In this document: one piece after another, positions 1 to 8,616 of the stretch | Numbering within the stretch: the stretch's first letter is position 1 | Layout of the letters: each line of letters begins with the position of its first letter | NCBI RefSeq assembly: GCF_013408245.1 | Contig: NZ_JACBYS010000007.1 | Coordinates: forward strand, 186,001 to 250,000 | DNA from: Duganella sp. 1224 | Lineage (GTDB): Bacteria; Pseudomonadota; Gammaproteobacteria; Burkholderiales; Burkholderiaceae_D | Direction: 5' to 3' | DNA: 64,000 nucleotides | Made by a program: the position numbers and the translations under genes | The notes under the pieces: generated by a model | What the model was told of the DNA's origin: nothing | The model's database searches: none | The model's input: the letters and a program-made list of their open reading frames with translations, nothing else

Positions 1-411
1 GTCGCGCAGTGTGCAGTGGTGCGCCTCCAGCTGCGGGCGCGCTTCCTCGTCGTCGTTGTTCTTGCTGCGGCCCGAATCGCCCCAGTCGATGTCGGCGTCG
101 GGCGTGGTGCTGTCGGTGTCGGCGGCGGGCGCGTCGTAGCTGTCGGCCTCGGCGGCGGGCGCCTCGGCGGCAGGGCCTTCGGCCGGCGCTTCCCCGGCCG
201 GCGCCTGCTGGCTGATGGCGCCGTCCGCCAGCAGGCGCAGCGAATGATCCAGCGGATCGTCGAGACGCTCCAGCAGGGGGTTATCAATCAGCAGCTGTTC
301 CAGTTCCTGATGCAGCTCCAGCGTCGACAGTTGCAGCAGCCGGATCGACTGCTGCAGTTGTGGCGTCAACGCGAGATGCTGCGACGTGCGCAGTTGCAAA
401 GACTGTTTCAT
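1..411 (-). CDS. rpoN: RNA polymerase sigma-54 factor, N-terminal part (cut by window edge)
   Basis: Sigma-54 directs core RNA polymerase to -24/-12 promoters that need an enhancer-binding ATPase. Only the first 137 codons lie in the window. They begin with the glutamine/leucine-rich region I typical of RpoN (start MKQSLQLRTSQHLALTPQLQ), which contacts the activator. A variable Ala/Asp/Glu-rich region II follows (about residues 75-120). The start codon is 7 bases downstream of the lptB stop on the same strand, as in the usual lptA-lptB-rpoN order of Proteobacteria. The core-binding and DNA-binding (RpoN box) parts are outside the window. Confidence 0.93.
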   Translation of the reverse strand, partial: MKQSLQLRTSQHLALTPQLQQSIRLLQLSTLELHQELEQLLIDNPLLERLDDPLDHSLRLLADGAISQQAPAGEAPAEGPAAEAPAAEADSYDAPAADTDSTTPDADIDWGDSGRSKNNDDEEARPQLEAHHCTLRD

Positions 412-418
412 GTAAGGC

Positions 419-1171
419 TTACATACGGAAGTGTTCACCCAGGTAAACGCGACGCACCGATTCGTTGGCGATGATGTCGTCCGGACGGCCTGATGCCAGC
501 ACCGAGCCCTGGTTGATAATGTAGGCGCGGTCGCAGATGCCCAGCGTCTCGCGCACATTGTGATCGGTAATGAGGACGCCGATATTGCGTTCCTTGAGGA
601 AGCGCACGATGCGCTGGATCTCAATCACGGCAATCGGGTCGACCCCGGCGAATGGTTCGTCGAGCAGCACGAAGCGCGGGTTGGTGGCCAGCGCGCGGGC
701 GATCTCCACGCGGCGGCGTTCGCCGCCGGAGAGCGACAGCGCCTGGTTCTCGCGCAGCTTCTCGATTTGCAAATCGGCCAGCAGGGTGTTCAGCCGTTCT
801 TCTATGTCAGCCTTGGATAAAGGCTTGCCGTCCACTTTTTGAATTTCGAGGACGGCGCGGATATTTTCTTCCACCGTCAGCTTGCGGAACACCGACGCTT
901 CCTGCGGCAGGTACGACAGGCCCAGCGAGGCGCGGCGGTGGATCGGCAGCGACGAGATGTCGGTGCCGCTGATGTCGATGCTGCCGGCGTCCGACGGCAC
1001 CAGGCCAACGATCATGTAAAACGAGGTGGTCTTGCCGGCGCCGTTGGGCCCCAGCAGGCCGACCACTTCGCCGCACTCGACCTGCAACGACACGTCATGC
1101 ACCACCTGGCGCTTGCCGTAGGTCTTCTGCAAGCCTTTGACGATCAGGGTGCTACCGCAGGATGGCTCCAT
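419..1171 (-). CDS. lptB: LPS export ABC transporter ATP-binding protein LptB
   Basis: This is the cytoplasmic ATPase of the LptB2FGC complex, which pulls lipopolysaccharide from the inner membrane onto the LptA bridge. All ABC motifs are visible: Walker A GPNGAGKT (residues 41-48), signature LSGGE (147-151), Walker B ending in D171-E172, and a late H-loop in the ITDHN segment. At 250 residues it has normal length for LptB. It follows lptA with one base between the two genes and precedes rpoN, so it is almost certainly cotranscribed with both. LptF and LptG are not in the window. Confidence 0.96.
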   Translation of the reverse strand: MEPSCGSTLIVKGLQKTYGKRQVVHDVSLQVECGEVVGLLGPNGAGKTTSFYMIVGLVPSDAGSIDISGTDISSLPIHRRASLGLSYLPQEASVFRKLTVEENIRAVLEIQKVDGKPLSKADIEERLNTLLADLQIEKLRENQALSLSGGERRRVEIARALATNPRFVLLDEPFAGVDPIAVIEIQRIVRFLKERNIGVLITDHNVRETLGICDRAYIINQGSVLASGRPDDIIANESVRRVYLGEHFRM

Positions 1172-1172
1172 C

Positions 1173-1769
1173 TTATTTCCCCGGTGCTGGCTGGGTGGTC
1201 GGGACCGGCGCCGGCGCGGCCTGCTTGTTGGATGGCTGGATCACCATCGTGCTCTGGCCGCCGCCGACCTTGCTGTCGCCGCTGGACGTGTTCTTCACCG
1301 CGAACATTTCCTTGCGGCTGTCGTAGGAAATGAATTCGCCATCGACCTGGCTGGCCACCTTGGCTGCCTCCAGCTTCTTGATCTGGGCCTTGGAAAACAG
1401 CTTGACCAGCTCGGTCTTGCCGTCGTATTCGATGCGGTCGGCCTTGCCCTCGACCCACTGGTCGCCCGGGCCGTCCAGCTTCTGGCGGAAGTTGGCCTGC
1501 ACCCCGGCGCCGCTGGTCAGCACCACGTACTGGTAGCCCTCCGGGTCCTCGGTGACCACCGCCTTCGGCGACTTCATCAGCAAGGTGCCGCGGGTCAGCA
1601 CGACATTGCCGGTGAAGGTCTTGATCTGCTTGACGTCATCGGCGTCCAGCTGGTCGAAGGTGATCTGGGTCGGCTTGCTGGAGTCGGCTTTTTCGGCGTG
1701 GGCCGCGCCGGCGGCGGCCAGCAGCAGCGTGGCGGCCAGCATCAGTTTGTTCATCTTGAATGCGTTCAT
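1173..1769 (-). CDS. lptA: Periplasmic LPS transport protein LptA
   Basis: LptA forms the periplasmic beta-jellyroll bridge that carries LPS from LptC to LptD. The protein has 198 residues, with a signal peptide ending near residue 25 (AAHA then EKAD) and an OstA/LptA-type domain containing ITFDQLDADDVKQIKTFTGN and an Asp/Lys-rich repeat pattern. The C-terminal 25 residues are Pro/Ala/Gln-rich. The start at 1769 has an AAGGA about 9 bases upstream. An internal Met at residue 6 is possible but would shorten the signal peptide. The gene sits between lptC and lptB in the usual operon. Confidence 0.94.
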   Translation of the reverse strand: MNAFKMNKLMLAATLLLAAAGAAHAEKADSSKPTQITFDQLDADDVKQIKTFTGNVVLTRGTLLMKSPKAVVTEDPEGYQYVVLTSGAGVQANFRQKLDGPGDQWVEGKADRIEYDGKTELVKLFSKAQIKKLEAAKVASQVDGEFISYDSRKEMFAVKNTSSGDSKVGGGQSTMVIQPSNKQAAPAPVPTTQPAPGK

Positions 1770-1782
1770 GTTTCTCGTTCCT

Positions 1783-2376
1783 TCAATGTGCCGCGCGCGG
1801 CGGCAGCGTAATTGTTCCGCGGCCGCCCAGCGTGATCTGGCGGGTGGCGTTGTTGGCCGTCATGCCGGTGCCGGTGGCGGTCGAGCGGCCGGACAGCATG
1901 TCCACCTTGGCGGTGGTTTCCATCCGTTCCTCGTCCGGGTACACCGTCAGCGTGCTGGTCTTCAGGCGCAGTTCCTGCGCCTGTTTGGTGGCGGGCCGCA
2001 CCACATCGACGTTGCCGGTCAGCTTGACGCGCGTATTGCCCTGGTCGATAAACCCGGTGTCCGCGTGGATATTCATCGGCGGCTGTTCGCCGCCCAGGCT
2101 GTGCACGTACGGCTTGTCGATCAGCGACGAATCATCGGTGGGATGGTGGGTCAGCTTGTCGCCGGACACGATGTACGACGGCTGGCCCTTGTCATTCATG
2201 CGCACCAGGCTGAAGCGGTCGATGATGTAGTCCGGCTCGTCGCGGAACTTGTCGGCCTGCGCCTGCTGGCCGGCCTGGTCCACCACCTGCACCAGCCAGA
2301 AGCTGCCGACGGCCACGAACACGCCGACCATCATGATCAACGTCAGTTGCCAGCGGTGGGCTGTTCTTTTACGCAT
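1783..2376 (-). CDS. lptC: LPS export protein LptC
   Basis: LptC is a bitopic inner-membrane protein that receives LPS from LptBFG and hands it to LptA. The 197-residue product has a short basic cytoplasmic start (MRKRTAHRW), one membrane helix at about residues 11-33, and a periplasmic domain with the LptC/LptA fold pattern (for example TGFIDQGNTRVKLTGNVDVV). Identification rests on domain character plus its place between kdsC and lptA. Overall sequence conservation in this family is low, but the order kdsC-lptC-lptA-lptB is diagnostic. Confidence 0.92.
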   Translation of the reverse strand: MRKRTAHRWQLTLIMMVGVFVAVGSFWLVQVVDQAGQQAQADKFRDEPDYIIDRFSLVRMNDKGQPSYIVSGDKLTHHPTDDSSLIDKPYVHSLGGEQPPMNIHADTGFIDQGNTRVKLTGNVDVVRPATKQAQELRLKTSTLTVYPDEERMETTAKVDMLSGRSTATGTGMTANNATRQITLGGRGTITLPPRAAH

Positions 2377-2391
2377 GACTGAAATCCTCGT

Positions 2392-2919
2392 TCAAACCAG
2401 GAATTGTGCCATCACGCGCGCGTAGCTGCCTTGCGCATGCATCAGCAGTTCGCACACTTCCCGCACAGCGCCCTTGCCGCCGTAGGCCACGGTGGTGTGG
2501 TGCGCCAGCTCCAGTACTTCCTTGCGGCCGTTCGGCACCGCCACCGCAAAGCCGACCCGCTTGAGGATCGGCAAATCGACCACGTCGTCGCCGATGAAGC
2601 CGACCTGCTCGGCTGTCAGGCCGGTCTTTTCCAGCAGCGCGTTGAACGGCGTCAGCTTGTCGTGGCCGCCCTGGTGCAGATGGCTGATGCCCAGGTCGGC
2701 CGCGCGGCGTATCACCTGCGGCGACGTGCGCGCGCTGATGATGGCGGTCTGGATGCCGGCTTCCTGGATCAGCTTGATGCCCAGGCCGTCCTGCACGTTG
2801 AACGTCTTCAGCGCCTCGCCGTCGGCGCCGTAGTGCAGGCTGCCGTCGGTCAGCACGCCGTCGACGTCGAAAATCATCAGCTTGACGCGCGCCGCGCGTT
2901 CCAGGTACGTCATGCTCAT
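2392..2919 (-). CDS. kdsC: 3-deoxy-D-manno-octulosonate 8-phosphate phosphatase KdsC
   Basis: KdsC removes phosphate from Kdo-8-phosphate to give Kdo, the sugar joining lipid A to the LPS core. It is a HAD-family phosphatase without a large cap. The catalytic motif DVDGVLTDG begins at Asp18, with Asp20 as the second nucleophile-region Asp. A late GDDVVDLP motif supplies the Mg-binding acidic residues. Length (175 residues) fits the family. The start codon overlaps the kdsD stop by one base (TGATG), implying translational coupling with kdsD, which supplies the first pathway intermediate. Confidence 0.95.
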   Translation of the reverse strand: MSMTYLERAARVKLMIFDVDGVLTDGSLHYGADGEALKTFNVQDGLGIKLIQEAGIQTAIISARTSPQVIRRAADLGISHLHQGGHDKLTPFNALLEKTGLTAEQVGFIGDDVVDLPILKRVGFAVAVPNGRKEVLELAHHTTVAYGGKGAVREVCELLMHAQGSYARVMAQFLV

Positions 2920-3908
2920 CAGATCACCTTGGCGCGGGTCAGGTCGTGGATGTGCAGCGCGCCCACCAGCTTGCCGTCGGCGTCGGTCACCAGCATCTGG
3001 TTGATGCGGAACTGCTCCATCACGGCCACCGCGTCCACCGCCATTTTCTCAGGCGAGATGGTGCGCGGGTTGGCGTGCATCACATCGCCGATGATTACCT
3101 TGCTGAAGTCCTGCACTTTTTCGATCATGCGGCGCAGGTCGCCGTCGGTGAACACGCCGATCGGCTTGTGGTCGGCGTCGACGATGGCGGTCATGCCCAT
3201 GCCCTTCTGGGTGATTTCCAGCAAGGCGTCGGTCAGCTTGACGTCGGCGCTGACGCTCGGCACGGCGTCGCCGCTGCGCATCACGTCCTTGACGTGGGTC
3301 AGCAGGCGGCGGCCCAGCGCGCCGCCGGGATGCGAGCGGGCGAAATCTTCTTCCTTGAAACCGCGCAGGTCCAGCAGCGCCACGGCCAGCGCGTCGCCCA
3401 GCGCCAGCGTGACGGTGGTCGAGGTGGTCGGCGCCAAATTCATCGGGCAGGCTTCCTTGGCCACGGCCACGTTCAGGTGAACGTCGGCGATGGTGGCCAG
3501 GCTGGAGCCCGGCTTGCCGGTGATGGCGATGACCTTGCTGCCCATGCGCTTGACGACCGGCAGGATGGTCATCAGCTCCGAGCTTTCGCCGGAATACGAA
3601 ATGGCAATAAACGCGTCATCGGCAGTCACCATGCCGAGGTCGCCGTGCGCGGCTTCGGCCGGGTGCACGAACAGCGCCGGCGTGCCGGTCGAGGCCAGCG
3701 TGGCGGCGATCTTGCGGCCGATGTGGCCGGACTTGCCGATGCCCGACACCACCACGCGGCCGGTGCAGTTGAGCAGCAGGGAAATGGCTTGCACCACGCT
3801 GTCGTCGTCCGCCAGGCGGGCATTCAGCGCATTGATGGCGTCCGCTTCGTTTTGCAGCGTGTCTTGGGCAAGCCGCAGTGCCGTTTTTGCATCAAAAACT
3901 TTCAGCAT
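2919..3908 (-). CDS. kdsD: Arabinose-5-phosphate isomerase KdsD (KpsF/GutQ family)
   Basis: KdsD converts ribulose-5-phosphate to arabinose-5-phosphate, the first step of Kdo synthesis. A SIS sugar-isomerase domain (about residues 35-170, with VVVSGIGKSGH) is followed by two CBS domains in the C-terminal half. I chose the Met at 3908 (MLKVFDAK), giving 329 residues, very close to the 328 of E. coli KdsD. An in-frame Met at 3932 adds eight residues but lies about where transcription should start from a TATACT -10 box at 3938-3943. The frame is open still further upstream, but that would run into the divergent antiporter gene. First gene of the kdsD-kdsC-lptC-lptA-lptB-rpoN run. Confidence 0.92.
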   Translation of the reverse strand: MLKVFDAKTALRLAQDTLQNEADAINALNARLADDDSVVQAISLLLNCTGRVVVSGIGKSGHIGRKIAATLASTGTPALFVHPAEAAHGDLGMVTADDAFIAISYSGESSELMTILPVVKRMGSKVIAITGKPGSSLATIADVHLNVAVAKEACPMNLAPTTSTTVTLALGDALAVALLDLRGFKEEDFARSHPGGALGRRLLTHVKDVMRSGDAVPSVSADVKLTDALLEITQKGMGMTAIVDADHKPIGVFTDGDLRRMIEKVQDFSKVIIGDVMHANPRTISPEKMAVDAVAVMEQFRINQMLVTDADGKLVGALHIHDLTRAKVI

Positions 3909-3937
3909 TGTTTTTTCATGGGTTACACTCATGCCCA

Positions 3938-3943
3938 AGTATA
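3938..3943 (-). promoter_or_regulatory. Possible -10 element for the kdsD-lpt operon
   Basis: On the minus strand the sequence reads TATACT (5 of 6 bases of the sigma-70 -10 consensus), inside the 127-base gap between kdsD and the divergent antiporter. A T-rich stretch lies about 17 bases upstream, but no good TTGACA match is present. A start site 6-8 bases downstream would fall at about 3930-3932. Confidence 0.35.
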
Positions 3944-4035
3944 GCCGAATTGGGAAAGCAAAAAACTTGCCAGTCACAACATAACGCGCCAAAGCGCACC
4001 GCAAACAACGAACTTCACTCACTGGCGCCGTTGAA

Positions 4036-6012
4036 ATGACGTTTTCACCCCTCGAATTAACATTGTTGCTGCTGGGAAGCGCCGTGCTCGGCGTGGTGGC
4101 GTTCCGCATGCTGCATTTGCCGCCGATGCTGGGCTACCTGACGGTCGGCATCCTGATCGGCCCCCACGCGCTCGGCCTGGCCGAGCAGAGCGAAACCACG
4201 CATGGCCTGGCCGAGTTCGGCGTGGTGTTCCTGATGTTCTCCATTGGCCTGGAATTCTCGCTGCCCAAGCTGAAGGCCATGCGCAGCATCGTGTTCGGGC
4301 TGGGCATGGCGCAGGTGGTGCTGACCATCATCGCCACCATGATCTTTGGCTGGACGCTGGCCACCCAGTTGCCGCCCAATCTGCACATCAGCTGGCAGGC
4401 CTCGTTTGCGCTGGGCGGCGCGCTGGCCATGTCCTCCACCGCCATCGTCTCCAAGATGCTGACCGAGCGGCTGGAGCTGGAAAGCGAACATGGCCGCAAG
4501 ATCATCGGCATCCTGCTGTTCCAGGACCTGGCGGTGGTGCCGCTGCTGATCCTGATCCCGTCGCTGGGCGAGCGGCCCGAGGCGCTGGCCGAGACGCTGG
4601 CCTGGGCCAGCCTGAAGGCGGTGGTGGTGCTGGCCCTGCTGTTCGTGGTCGGCCACAAGGTCACGCGCCGCTGGTTCACCATCGTGGTCAAGCGCCAGTC
4701 GCAGGAATTGTTCATGCTGAACCTGCTGCTGGTGACCTTGAGCGCGGCCTGGATCACCGAGCGCGCCGGTCTGTCGCTGGCGCTCGGCGCGTTCGTGGCC
4801 GGCATGCTGATTTCCGAAACCGAGTTCAAGCATCAGGTGGAAGAGGACATCAAGCCGTTCCGCGATGTGCTGCTGGGCCTGTTCTTCATCACCATCGGCA
4901 TGCTGCTCAACCTGCGCATGGTGCTGGACAACTGGTGGCTGGTGCTGTTGCTGCTGTGCGCGCCGGTGCTGCTGAAGTTTGCGCTGATCGCCGGCCTGGC
5001 CAAGGTGTTCGGCTCGTCGGATGGCGTGTCGATGCGGGTCGGCCTGGCGCTGGCGCAGGCGGGCGAGTTCGGCTTCGTGCTGCTCAACCTGGCGGCCGAT
5101 CATCATCTGATGGAGTCCTACCTGGTGCAGGTGGTGCTGGCGTCGATGGTGCTGTCGATGCTGCTGGCGCCGTTCATCATCGCGCAGTCGGACAAGATCG
5201 TGATGAAGTTCTCCAGCAACGAGTGGATGATGCAGTCGCTGCAATTGACCAAGATCGCCAGCCGCGCGATGTCGACCAACAAGCACGTGATCGTGTGCGG
5301 CTTCGGCCGCAGCGGCCAGCGCCTGGCCACCTTGCTGGCCGAGGAAAAGATCGATTACCACGCGCTGGACATGGACCCGGAGCGGGTGCAGGAGGCGCAG
5401 ACGGCCGGCGCGCAGGTATCGTACGGCGATGCCGGGCGGCGCGAGAGCCTGGTGGCGGCCGGCATCTACCGCGCCAGCGCGGTGGTGATTTCGTATGCGG
5501 ACACGGCGTCGGCGCTGCGCGTGCTGCGCCAGGTGAACGAGCTGACGCCGGCCATGCCGGTCATCGTGCGCTCGTATGACGATACCGATCTGGACCGGCT
5601 GAAGGCGGCCGGCGCGGCCGAGGTGGTGCCGGAGATCATGGAGGGCAGCCTGATGCTGGCCTCGCACGCGCTGGTGATGCTGGGCGTGCCGCTGCGGCGC
5701 GTGGTGCACCGGGTGCAGGCGGCGCGCGAGGAGCGGTATGCGTCCTTGCGCGGGTACTTCCCGGGCATGACGGATGTGGAGGAGGAGACCGATCCCGAGC
5801 GGCTGCACACGGTCACGCTGACCGGCGGCGCCGGCAGCGTGGGGCGGTCGCTAGGGTCGCTGGATCTGGACGGGGCCGAGGTGGCCAGCATCCGCCGCGG
5901 CAAGGGCGGCGTGGAAGTGGCGCCGGAGACGGTGCTGCAGGCCGGCGACGTGGTGGTGCTGCGCGGCGCGGCCGACGCGGTCAACCGCGCCGAGCAGCGG
6001 CTGTTACGCTGA
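4036..6012 (+). CDS. CPA2-family cation:proton antiporter with RCK domain (KefB/KefC type)
   Basis: Probable inner-membrane K+ or Na+/H+ antiporter. Residues 1 to about 390 form a Na_H_Exchanger domain with about 12 hydrophobic helices and the family signatures GYLTVGILIGPHALG and FGVVFLMFSIGLEFS. A TrkA_N (RCK) Rossmann domain starts near residue 416 with VIVCGFGRSG, which binds NAD(H) or a similar ligand. A TrkA_C-like domain occupies roughly the last 75 residues. At 658 residues it is slightly longer than E. coli KefC. It stands alone, divergent from kdsD. A KefF/KefG ancillary subunit is not adjacent, so glutathione gating cannot be assumed. Confidence 0.88.
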   Translation: MTFSPLELTLLLLGSAVLGVVAFRMLHLPPMLGYLTVGILIGPHALGLAEQSETTHGLAEFGVVFLMFSIGLEFSLPKLKAMRSIVFGLGMAQVVLTIIATMIFGWTLATQLPPNLHISWQASFALGGALAMSSTAIVSKMLTERLELESEHGRKIIGILLFQDLAVVPLLILIPSLGERPEALAETLAWASLKAVVVLALLFVVGHKVTRRWFTIVVKRQSQELFMLNLLLVTLSAAWITERAGLSLALGAFVAGMLISETEFKHQVEEDIKPFRDVLLGLFFITIGMLLNLRMVLDNWWLVLLLLCAPVLLKFALIAGLAKVFGSSDGVSMRVGLALAQAGEFGFVLLNLAADHHLMESYLVQVVLASMVLSMLLAPFIIAQSDKIVMKFSSNEWMMQSLQLTKIASRAMSTNKHVIVCGFGRSGQRLATLLAEEKIDYHALDMDPERVQEAQTAGAQVSYGDAGRRESLVAAGIYRASAVVISYADTASALRVLRQVNELTPAMPVIVRSYDDTDLDRLKAAGAAEVVPEIMEGSLMLASHALVMLGVPLRRVVHRVQAAREERYASLRGYFPGMTDVEEETDPERLHTVTLTGGAGSVGRSLGSLDLDGAEVASIRRGKGGVEVAPETVLQAGDVVVLRGAADAVNRAEQRLLR

Positions 6013-6036
6013 CGCTCAACCCCGCAGGGCCACAAA

Positions 6037-6066
6037 GGGGTCTGACCCCGTACGGGGTCAGACCCC
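6037..6066. repeat. Palindromic intergenic repeat, family 1, copy A
   Basis: A perfect 30-base palindrome made of GGGGTCTGACCCCGT followed directly by its reverse complement. Weaker outer arms (AACCCC on the left, GGTTGGGGGT on the right) extend the element to roughly 6018-6090. It lies between two convergent stop codons (antiporter and the royal-jelly-like gene). Further copies are at 18567-18596 (identical core) and 41773-41802 (variant). Confidence 0.9.
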
Positions 6067-6156
6067 GGCGGCGGCGCGCCGGTTGGGGGTGAAAGCAAGC
6101 GACCAAGTTGGCGCCAACGCCGCGTTGTTCCGCATGCTGTCACCCCGACAGTCACG

Positions 6157-7275
6157 CTACCGGGTTGGCGCCGGCCTGGCATCAATCTTCACGCGGAACA
6201 AGCCATACGTTTTCTCGCGCAAGTCCCTGCCGCCATGGAAGCCGGCCTGCCGGTGCAGCTGGTTGGCCGTGAAGTACAAATACCCGTCCGGCCCGATCGA
6301 CAGGGTATCCGGCCACAACAACCGCCCATCGCTGGCCAGCGTGCTCCAGCTGCCGTCCGGCGCGCGCTTGCGGATGCTGTTGTGCTCGTAATCGCTGGCA
6401 TACACCGCGCCATCCGCATCCGCCTCCAGCCCGTCCGACGCGCCCTTCTCGCCCAGATCCTTGACCGCCGCCGCCAGTTGCGCCTCGCTCACCGCCGGAT
6501 CGCGCAGCAAGGCGGTCGGCACCGCATACAGATGCCGGCTGGACAGCGCGCTGTAATACAGGGTCTTGCCGTCCGCCGACAAGGCGATGCCATCCGACGC
6601 CACCGTGAACGGCTGCGTGCTGCCATCCGCATTGCGCACCTGCATGCTCTCGCCCTCCACCACCGGCACAAACGCCGGGTCCGGCGACGTCGACGCATGC
6701 CCGCTCAAGCGCCGCAGCGCCTTGCCGCTGGCCAGGTCCAGCACGATGATGGCGCCCGGCCCGCTCAGCGACGAGTCGGTCACATACGCGGTGCCGGTGC
6801 GGAAATCAAAACGCACGTCATTGACATAGGTGGTCGGCAAGATCACGTTGGACGGAAACACCACCGTCCGCGCCACCTGGTTGGTCTTCAGGTCCACCGC
6901 CACCAGCTTGGGGCCGCCTGGCTTGGGCGCCGCGAAGCCCGGCGCCGCCGTGTCCAGCACCCACAGCTTGCCCTGGCCATCGGCCACCACGCTCTGCACG
7001 CTGAGGAAGTCGCGGTTGGCCTCGGCGCTCGGATAGGCGACCACGCGGCCATCGCGGATCTCGCCGACGCCGAACGGCACCTCATCGCCCCACTGCGGGA
7101 AATTGACGAAGATGCGGCCGGTCTCGGAGACGCTGACGCCGGTCGGCATGGCGCCGGTGAACGCGAACACGCGCTCGGCGTGGCCGATCGGCCGTTGCTG
7201 CGGCACCGGCTCGGCGGCGTGGACATGGAGGGAAAAAGCCAGCGCAACAGCGGCGGCAAGGCGGAGGGGGTTCAT
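6157..7275 (-). CDS. Secreted major royal jelly/yellow-family beta-propeller protein
   Basis: The 372-residue product has a signal peptide (MNPLRLAAAVALAFSLHVHA) and a body resembling PF03022 (major royal jelly protein/yellow), a six-bladed propeller related to SMP-30/gluconolactonases. Diagnostic stretches are KLWVLDTAAPG, YVNDVRFDFRTGTAYVTDSS and GLEADADGAVYASDYEHN. The start at 7275 has AAAGG eight bases upstream. A further in-frame Met at 7308 lacks a good site and would bury the signal peptide. Bacterial members are poorly characterised, so substrate and reaction are unknown. It stands between convergent repeat-bearing DNA and the diguanylate cyclase gene. Confidence 0.85.
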   Translation of the reverse strand: MNPLRLAAAVALAFSLHVHAAEPVPQQRPIGHAERVFAFTGAMPTGVSVSETGRIFVNFPQWGDEVPFGVGEIRDGRVVAYPSAEANRDFLSVQSVVADGQGKLWVLDTAAPGFAAPKPGGPKLVAVDLKTNQVARTVVFPSNVILPTTYVNDVRFDFRTGTAYVTDSSLSGPGAIIVLDLASGKALRRLSGHASTSPDPAFVPVVEGESMQVRNADGSTQPFTVASDGIALSADGKTLYYSALSSRHLYAVPTALLRDPAVSEAQLAAAVKDLGEKGASDGLEADADGAVYASDYEHNSIRKRAPDGSWSTLASDGRLLWPDTLSIGPDGYLYFTANQLHRQAGFHGGRDLREKTYGLFRVKIDARPAPTR

Positions 7276-7379
7276 GGCATGCCTTTCAAGAAGTGAAGTT
7301 GCAGCCATGTTATTGCCTGGGTTAATGCAGATAAAGCACCCGCATGCATTAACTCTTTCAACGAAATCCAGAAAATCGC

Positions 7380-8549
7380 CTAGGCGGCGCGGTAGCTGAC
7401 CACCCGGTTGCGGCCGCCTTCCTTGGCGTCGTACAGCAAGCCGTCGGCGCGTTCGATCAGGTTGCGGCCGATGGCCTCGGGCTCGCCGTCGGCCGTGCCC
7501 ACCTCCAGGCAGGCGACGCCGATCGACACCGTGACCGACAACTGCAATTCCGGCGACAGCGCGATCATGCTGCCGGCCACGCTGGCGCGGATGCGCTCGG
7601 CCACGAAGGCCGCGCTTTCCAGGTTGGCGTCGATCAGCAGCACGACGAATTCCTCGCCGCCGAAGCGCGCCAGCGCGTCCGACGCGCGCAGCTCGTTCTT
7701 GATGCGCGCCGCCACCTCGCGCAGCACTTCGTCGCCGCCGCCGTGGCCGACGGTGTCGTTGACGCGCTTGAAGTGGTCGATGTCGATGTACATGAAAGAA
7801 ATCGGATACTGCTGGCGGCGCGCGCGGGCGATCTCTTCCAGCAGGCGGCGGTCGATATAGCGGCGGTTGTAGACGCCGGTCAGCGAGTCGGTCAGGCCGA
7901 TGTACTTCAGCATCTCGTTGCTGATGACGTTTTCCAGGCAGATGGCGATGATGGACGCCATGTGCTCGATGAAGTCGGTGCCCAGGCTGGGCGTGAAGCG
8001 GGTCGGATCGCAGCTGCCCAGGTTAAGGCTGCCGATGATGCGCTTGTTGCGCAGCAGCGGCACCAGCGCCACGCTCTGCAGCCCGGCCGGGGCGTGGGGG
8101 AAGGACGGCGCGTGGCGCAGCTTGTCGTACATGCCCAGCAGCGGCTTGGGCGTCGGCGAATAGGCGCTGCGGCGGCCGAGGTCGAAGCCCAGCTCGTCCA
8201 GCCCCTCGACGAAGATCAGGTCGGGGAAGTCCTCGAACACCACGTCCAGCTTCAGCATCACGGTGCGGATGTCGGCGTCCTCGTCGACCAGCGTCAGCGT
8301 CACGCTGTCGAGCTCGGAGATGACGGGCAGTACGCGGAAGATGGTGCCGATCAGCTCGGGGAAGTTGCTGGCGCCGACGATCTCCAGGTCGAACGCCTGG
8401 TGCCGCGTCATGATCGAATGGTTGCGCTCGGCCTGCTCCAGCAGGTAGGCCATGCGGGCACGCAGAGCCCGGTTTTCGGCCGCCAGATCATGCGCCGTGG
8501 CGGCGTGATCGTTCTGGGGCGGAAGTTTTCCGGTGGCGGTCTGCGTCAT
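7380..8549 (-). CDS. Diguanylate cyclase with DUF484/GAF-like sensory domain
   Basis: Predicted to make cyclic di-GMP from two GTP. It starts with a short coiled coil (about residues 18-42) and a GAF-like DUF484 domain (about 43-200). The GGDEF domain occupies about 205-389. The active-site motif is GGEEF at residues 297-301, an accepted active variant. The allosteric inhibition site RxxD is intact as RASD (288-291), five residues upstream, so product feedback is expected. There is no transmembrane segment, so it should act in the cytoplasm. 389 residues, alone on its strand. Confidence 0.9.
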   Translation of the reverse strand: MTQTATGKLPPQNDHAATAHDLAAENRALRARMAYLLEQAERNHSIMTRHQAFDLEIVGASNFPELIGTIFRVLPVISELDSVTLTLVDEDADIRTVMLKLDVVFEDFPDLIFVEGLDELGFDLGRRSAYSPTPKPLLGMYDKLRHAPSFPHAPAGLQSVALVPLLRNKRIIGSLNLGSCDPTRFTPSLGTDFIEHMASIIAICLENVISNEMLKYIGLTDSLTGVYNRRYIDRRLLEEIARARRQQYPISFMYIDIDHFKRVNDTVGHGGGDEVLREVAARIKNELRASDALARFGGEEFVVLLIDANLESAAFVAERIRASVAGSMIALSPELQLSVTVSIGVACLEVGTADGEPEAIGRNLIERADGLLYDAKEGGRNRVVSYRAA

Positions 8550-8616
8550 GAGTGGCCTTTCGTGCGTACTCCGTCACCTTACGCCAAGTTGCGCCGCTTG
8601 GGAATGCTTTGGCGTG

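Noticed and set aside
3909..4109. In-frame extension of kdsD into the antiporter gene
   Set aside because: It would overlap the divergent antiporter start and give an N-terminus unknown in the family.
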